Part shown: one piece after another, positions 59,974 through 64,000 of the stretch | How the letters are laid out: each line of letters begins with the position of its first letter | Position numbering within the stretch: the first letter of the stretch is position 1 | DNA from: Microtetraspora niveoalba | Lineage (GTDB): Bacteria; Actinomycetota; Actinomycetes; Streptosporangiales; Streptosporangiaceae | DNA: 64,000 bases | Reading direction: 5' to 3' | Assembly (NCBI RefSeq): GCF_001570405.1 | Contig: NZ_BBYM01000031.1 | Location: 53,511-117,510, forward strand | Notes under the pieces: model-generated | Database searches by the model: none | What the model was told of the DNA's origin: nothing | Seen by the model: the letters and a program-made list of their open reading frames with translations, nothing else | Position numbers and translations under genes: made by a program

Positions 59974-60001
59974 CCGGAGGCGGGCGGTCTCCCGCCTCCG
60001 G
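59974..60001 (+). promoter_or_regulatory. Intercistronic hairpin between ATPase and DUF5682 genes
   Basis: CCGGAGGCGGG / CCCGCCTCCGG, 11-bp perfect stem with a 6-base loop in an 85-base gap, flanked by GAGGCCGG repeats. Either partial terminator lowering the last gene or an RNA-stability element. Confidence 0.5.
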
Positions 60002-60038
60002 GGCCGAGGCCGGGGGTCTCCACGCTCAAGGAGATTCG

Positions 60039-62900
60039 ATGACTCCGGACACCTTCGGCGCGCTCCGCGGGCAGCTCCTCGACGCCGCCAGGGCCTTCGC
60101 CCCCACGACCGGGACCGACGAGGCCGCGGACGCGTCCGACGCGCTGGCCCGCATCCTGTCCGGCATGGTGGACGACGTCGACCGGGCGCTGGCCGAGGAA
60201 CTGGAGATCTTCCCGGTCTGCCACCACTCGCCGGCATCGGCGCTCGCGATGGTGCGCCGCCTGCGCGAGAAGCAGCCCAAGGTCGTCTACCTGGAGCTGT
60301 GCGAGGACCTGCGTCCGCTGCTCGACGAGCTGCGCAACTGCCGCCTGCCCGTGGCGTTGCAGGCCTTCGCGTCCGACCTCGACGGCTTCCCGCCCGGCGC
60401 GGGGCCGCTCAGCGTCGTCGCCCCCATCACGGAGGCGTCCGCCGAGTACCAGGCCATCGCGTACGCGCTGGACACGCCGGGCGTCGAGCTGGTGCTGGTG
60501 GACCGCTCGACCGACCACGTCTTCCAGTGGCTGCCGGACGAGCCCGCCGAGCCCGCTCGGCCCGCGCCGTCCGGCGGCGACGAGGACGCGGCCGAACGCG
60601 GCGAGGAGGCCGCCCTGCACGGCGACGCCGTGGGCATCGAGATCGGCGACCTGCGCCCGCGCTTCGCCGAACTGGAGGCCCACCTGCTGCACCACGGCAA
60701 GGTGCGGCACTGGTCCGAGTGGTGGGACCAGTACGTCGAGCAGCCGCTCACCGGCGCGGACTACGACACCTACCGCCAGGTCATGGTGCTGATCGGCAGC
60801 CTGTTCCGGCGGCTGCGGCCGTCGGAGGACGAGCGGACGTCGCGCGACGAGGAGCGCGAGCGCTACATGTGGACCCGGATGCGCGAGCACCTCGCCGCGT
60901 CCGGCGCGGACCCGGCCGACTGCCTGTACGTGTGCGGCGCCTACCACGCCGCGAGCCGGGTCGAGCAGTTCGGGCTGGCGTCGGACGCGCCGTATGAGAT
61001 CGGCCCCCGGACCGGGACGCGCTGGCTGTACGGGCTGATCCCGTCCAGCCACTCCGCGATCGAGGCGCAGTTCGGCCTCGCGCCCGGCTCGGTGTCGATC
61101 GCCGCGGCCACCTGGAGCAAGGCGGTCACCCGCTTCCGTGACACGCCGTTCCGGCTGGACGGTCAGAAGGGGGCCGCGAAGCGGGCCAAGCGCGCGCTGC
61201 CGCCGCCCGCGACCTCGGCGGCCGCGCCGGTGGCCGACCGGCTGTCCGGCTTCCTGTCGAGTCCTCCGGCGCTGGACGGGCTCGACGAGGCCGAGCTGCT
61301 CGCCTGGTGCGTGGACATCGTCCGGCTGGCGCGGCGCAACGGCTACCTCGCCAGCACGGCGGACGCCATCGCCGTCTTCGAGACGTCCGTCCTGCTCGCC
61401 GGGATGCGCAACCGGGCCAGGCCCACGCCGTACGACTTCCAGGACGCGGCGGTCACCTGCATCGAGAAGGACGTGGTGCCGGGCCGCCGCGACGTGCGCC
61501 GCCTGTGCGAGATCCTCCTCGGCGGCGACCGGATCGGCCAGGTGGGGTACGAGGCCCTCCCGCCGCTGGCCCGCGACGTGTACGACCGGCTGGAGCCGCT
61601 CGGCGTGGACCTGGAGAAGCGCACGCTCCAGCGGGCGCTGCTCGACCTCACCACGAAGCCGGAGCTGGCCCGCTGCTCGGACCTGCTGTGGATCCTGCGC
61701 CGCCTGCTGCCGGAGGACGCGGTGCGTCCGGTCATGGGCGAGCGGCGGCTGGGCGAGCGGTCCGTCCAGGAGAGCTGGGACCTCGCGATCGGACGCCACC
61801 AGCGGTCGATCATCGAGCTGGGCTACGAGGGCGTCACCGTCGAGCAGGTGCTCGAACAGCGGCTCCGCCGTACGGCGTGGGACGCCAAGGCGACCGCGGC
61901 CGTCGCGCTCGGCGCCGTCGAGGACGCCATCCTCTACCTGGGCGGCGGCCGGATCGCCGACGAGCTGGGCGCGCGGGCGGTCGAGCTGCTGTCCGCCGAG
62001 CGCACGGTGGACGACGCCCCGGACGTGCTGCGCCGGATCCGCCGCCTGCTCGCCTACTATCGCGCCGCGCAGCCGGCGCTGCCGGAGTGGTGCGAGGCGT
62101 TCGTCACCACCGGGTACGCGCATTACTGCACCCTGCTGCCGACGGCCTTCGTGGACGAGGAGACCGGCGTACGCCAGGTGGCCGCGATGCTCGGCTTCCT
62201 GTTCAGCATGGAGAGCCTGGCGCTGTCCCTGGGCTGCGACCGCGCCCAGCTCGAGATCGCCGTGCTGCAGTCGCACCCCGAGGCGCCCGCCAAGGTCGCG
62301 CTGCTGTGGGCGGCCAGGTCCCAGCTCGGCGTGCTGACGATGGCCGAGCTGCGGGAGCGGTGCGACGCGCTGCTCGCCAACCCGCTCGTGGTCCCGTCGT
62401 TCCCGATGTACCTCAGCGGGTTCGTGCAGGCGCTCGAACCCGCTCCCGCGCTGGCGCCGTTCGTGGTCGAGCTGATGTCCAAGGCGTTCGCGCGGTTGCC
62501 CGACGCCGTCCTGCTCCCGTGGCTGCCCAAGCTGATCACCACGCTGCGCGACCAGGCGGGCGAGCTGGTGCCCGTGCTCGTACGCGAGGCGGGCCGCACG
62601 TTCCCGGCGGCCCTGCCGTCCCTGGACGCGTTCGTGCCGCCGTGGTCGGCCCGGCCGGCGGGCGCGGCGGCGAAGGCGGGACCGGGTCCGCGCCCGGGGG
62701 CCGTCCGGGGCGGCGGCGGCCCGGCTGCCGAGCTGCTGTCCGGCCACCGGGCGGCGTGCGACGCCGTCGCCGCCCTGCTCGGATGCGACGGCGGATGGCA
62801 GGAGATCGCCGACGCCGGCGGCGACCCGGGGGAGGCGGCCGCGCTGCTGGCCCGCCATCCCGGCACCGCCGACGCCGTCGCGGCCCTGCTGCACGGCTAG
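60039..62900 (+). CDS. DUF5682-like protein (YehM-like)
   Basis: 953 residues, soluble. The N-terminal third has FPVCHHSPASALAMVRRLRE, VVYLELCEDLRPLL, LVLVDRSTDHVFQWLP and CGAYHAASRVEQFG, characteristic of DUF5682; the remainder is helical repeats. E. coli YehM is the likely counterpart, and the operon neighbours (SWIM, VWA, MoxR) correspond to yehQ, yehP and yehL. Function unknown; related clusters have been proposed as NTP-dependent conflict systems. ATG at 60039 follows AAGGAG. Confidence 0.86.
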   Translation: MTPDTFGALRGQLLDAARAFAPTTGTDEAADASDALARILSGMVDDVDRALAEELEIFPVCHHSPASALAMVRRLREKQPKVVYLELCEDLRPLLDELRNCRLPVALQAFASDLDGFPPGAGPLSVVAPITEASAEYQAIAYALDTPGVELVLVDRSTDHVFQWLPDEPAEPARPAPSGGDEDAAERGEEAALHGDAVGIEIGDLRPRFAELEAHLLHHGKVRHWSEWWDQYVEQPLTGADYDTYRQVMVLIGSLFRRLRPSEDERTSRDEERERYMWTRMREHLAASGADPADCLYVCGAYHAASRVEQFGLASDAPYEIGPRTGTRWLYGLIPSSHSAIEAQFGLAPGSVSIAAATWSKAVTRFRDTPFRLDGQKGAAKRAKRALPPPATSAAAPVADRLSGFLSSPPALDGLDEAELLAWCVDIVRLARRNGYLASTADAIAVFETSVLLAGMRNRARPTPYDFQDAAVTCIEKDVVPGRRDVRRLCEILLGGDRIGQVGYEALPPLARDVYDRLEPLGVDLEKRTLQRALLDLTTKPELARCSDLLWILRRLLPEDAVRPVMGERRLGERSVQESWDLAIGRHQRSIIELGYEGVTVEQVLEQRLRRTAWDAKATAAVALGAVEDAILYLGGGRIADELGARAVELLSAERTVDDAPDVLRRIRRLLAYYRAAQPALPEWCEAFVTTGYAHYCTLLPTAFVDEETGVRQVAAMLGFLFSMESLALSLGCDRAQLEIAVLQSHPEAPAKVALLWAARSQLGVLTMAELRERCDALLANPLVVPSFPMYLSGFVQALEPAPALAPFVVELMSKAFARLPDAVLLPWLPKLITTLRDQAGELVPVLVREAGRTFPAALPSLDAFVPPWSARPAGAAAKAGPGPRPGAVRGGGGPAAELLSGHRAACDAVAALLGCDGGWQEIADAGGDPGEAAALLARHPGTADAVAALLHG

Positions 62901-63090
62901 ACACCACGACGGGCAGGTGGGCGACGATACGAACCTCGCCGCCGCCCCCGGAGGAGCCGGTGCCCGCCGACGTGGCCGCGGCGGGCATCCGGGGACGGCC
63001 GCGACGGGAAACGGCGGCGGGCGGGTCCGGAGTGCGGCGCGGCGTCAGCAGTACGCGAACGATCTCACCGTGCGTCCGGCCTGATCGCCG

Positions 63091-63681
63091 TCACATCCCT
63101 TCGGCATAGAACTGTTCCCATGAGCCGACGCTGGACGACCGGGCGCGAAGCATGCCGTCGTCGCCCCCCGAATAATTCACCTCGGCCGCGACGTAAAGGC
63201 CCGTGCCCCTGGACCGGATGTTGCACAGGTCCGGGCCGTTCGAAACCACGCACCTGACGTCGAACTGCTCCCATGAGCCGACGCCGGCCGACCGGGCGCG
63301 AAGCATGCCGTCATTCGCGCCCGTATAGTTCACTTCCGCCGCGACGAATCCTCCGTCTATCGTCCACAGCCCGGTCCACAAACCATCATGCGTACACATG
63401 ACGAACACGGAGGCTTGGCCGTAATCAGCGCGGGCCCGCAACATCGCATAACGGTCTCCGGTGTATCCGTACTCAATGGCGACGTATTTCCCCGTCCCCC
63501 GGGAGCGCAGGCGAAACCGCGGGTACTCCCACGAGCAATCGACGGCGGCCGACGCCTCCGAACCCGCTCGATCCACTCGTTCACCGGCGGCGGAGGCCCG
63601 GGCGGCCGGCGATATGGAGGCGACGGACAGCACGGCGATCACGGTGGTCGCCAGGGCTCCGATTTTCTTCCTCAAGCGCAA
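63091..63681 (-). CDS. Secreted beta-trefoil (fascin-like) protein
   Basis: 196 residues. TTG at 63681 after AGAAGG gives a proper signal peptide (MRLRKKIGALATTVIAVLSV); upstream in-frame starts would add an unlikely basic tail. The mature part is three repeats: YPRFRLRSRGTGKYVAIEYG...MLRARADYG, FVAAEVNYTGANDGMLRARS...WEQFDV and LYVAAEVNYSGGDDGMLRAR...WEQFYAEGM. This YVAxExxY..MLRARxxxxGxWExF pattern is that of fascin-like beta-trefoils. Repeats 2 and 3 are nearly identical in DNA (63108-63170 and 63265-63325), a recent duplication. Probably binds glycan or actin-like surfaces outside the cell. Confidence 0.82.
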   Translation of the reverse strand: MRLRKKIGALATTVIAVLSVASISPAARASAAGERVDRAGSEASAAVDCSWEYPRFRLRSRGTGKYVAIEYGYTGDRYAMLRARADYGQASVFVMCTHDGLWTGLWTIDGGFVAAEVNYTGANDGMLRARSAGVGSWEQFDVRCVVSNGPDLCNIRSRGTGLYVAAEVNYSGGDDGMLRARSSSVGSWEQFYAEGM

Positions 63682-63791
63682 TGCGGCCTTCTTTCTCTTT
63701 TCTTTGTCGCACCGAGTGAGCCGGGCATGGAACCGCAGACCCGCTGCTCGACCGGGCGGCATCACCCCTTCTCCGTAAAAGTACAGAGGTT

Positions 63792-63810
63792 CGGTATATC
63801 TCCGGTATAT
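63792..63810. repeat. Direct repeat upstream of the beta-trefoil gene
   Basis: CGGTATAT at 63792 and again at 63803, 11 bases apart, about 110 bases before the TTG; a regulator-site candidate on one face of the helix. The remaining 63811-64000 holds no supported gene. Confidence 0.4.
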
Positions 63811-64000
63811 GCGCGCGATATCGAGCCGCCGCCGGGAACGCCCGGAACAAGGGGAGCCGGAACAAGGGGAGAACGAGAACGTCCAGCACAATGCGAAAGG
63901 TCCTGCCTCAGAAGCAGGGCGGGACATCAGGCCGTGCGGCCGGCCCGGTCACCGCCGGCGCGCTCGTACGCGGTCCGGCCCCGGGGCCGGTCACCCGGAC

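Noticed and set aside
59499..62894. Very long minus-strand open frame (1131 codons) opposite the DUF5682 gene
   Set aside because: Low-complexity Arg/Gly/His-rich product typical of antisense to G/C-biased codons; the plus-strand gene has family motifs.

Overview
The window is about 71-73% G+C with the strong third-position G/C bias of an actinomycete chromosome, so most long open frames opposite real genes are composition shadows. A mycothiol-type maleylpyruvate isomerase, a TipA-like MerR protein, PknB-type kinase signatures, many TetR/LysR/LacI/WYL regulators, secreted GH18 chitinases and several leaderless starts point to a soil actinomycete. Streptosporangiales (Nonomuraea, Microbispora, Streptosporangium type) is my inference. 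I saw no rRNA, tRNA, IS element, phage or CRISPR array.

Layout. 1-577: partial sensor kinase. 716-5578: complete gentisate operon (3-hydroxybenzoate 6-hydroxylase, maleylpyruvate isomerase, fumarylpyruvate hydrolase, gentisate dioxygenase) with a divergent IclR regulator. 5641-10253: TipA-like regulator, FAD hydroxylase/TetR pair, second TetR with a small ORF and a membrane protein. 10503-13177: TPR-AAA+ ATPase overlapping a TPR membrane protein. 13338-21446: membrane protein, two-component system, FUSC protein, GNAT, WYL regulator, epoxide hydrolase, AlkZ-like protein. 21768-24137: a Ser/Thr kinase fused in frame to a lidless Hsp70. 24252-29437: atypical class A beta-lactamase, P-loop protein, TauE transporter, GntR/UTRA regulator, lipoprotein, small secreted protein.

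29687-31441 and 43001-44919 hold two different secreted GH18 chitinases that share a palindromic operator, a promoter and a structured mRNA leader whose last hairpin covers the ribosome binding site. Between them lie ASCH and LysR genes, a catabolic-looking operon (MFS, two SDRs, asparaginase, deacetylase-fold hydrolase) behind LacI and three operators, a GNAT, and a second MFS with a LysR.

45001-46490: a frameshifted secreted beta-propeller gene and a secreted protein. 46878-50876: a three-gene cassette of a Cas4-like Fe-S nuclease, an uncharacterised protein and an SF1 helicase, a candidate DNA-repair or defence module. 50891-54909: SigE-type sigma factor with a membrane-anchored propeller protein, an emfourin-like secreted protein and a secreted serine protease. 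55366-62900: a five-gene operon (SWIM, DUF5691-like, VWA, MoxR AAA+, DUF5682-like) resembling E. coli yehL-yehM-yehP-yehQ, with a possible leaderless upstream peptide. 63091-63681: a secreted beta-trefoil protein.

The points I would follow first are the kinase-Hsp70 fusion, the shared chitinase leader RNA, the nuclease-helicase cassette and the beta-lactamase lacking Glu166.
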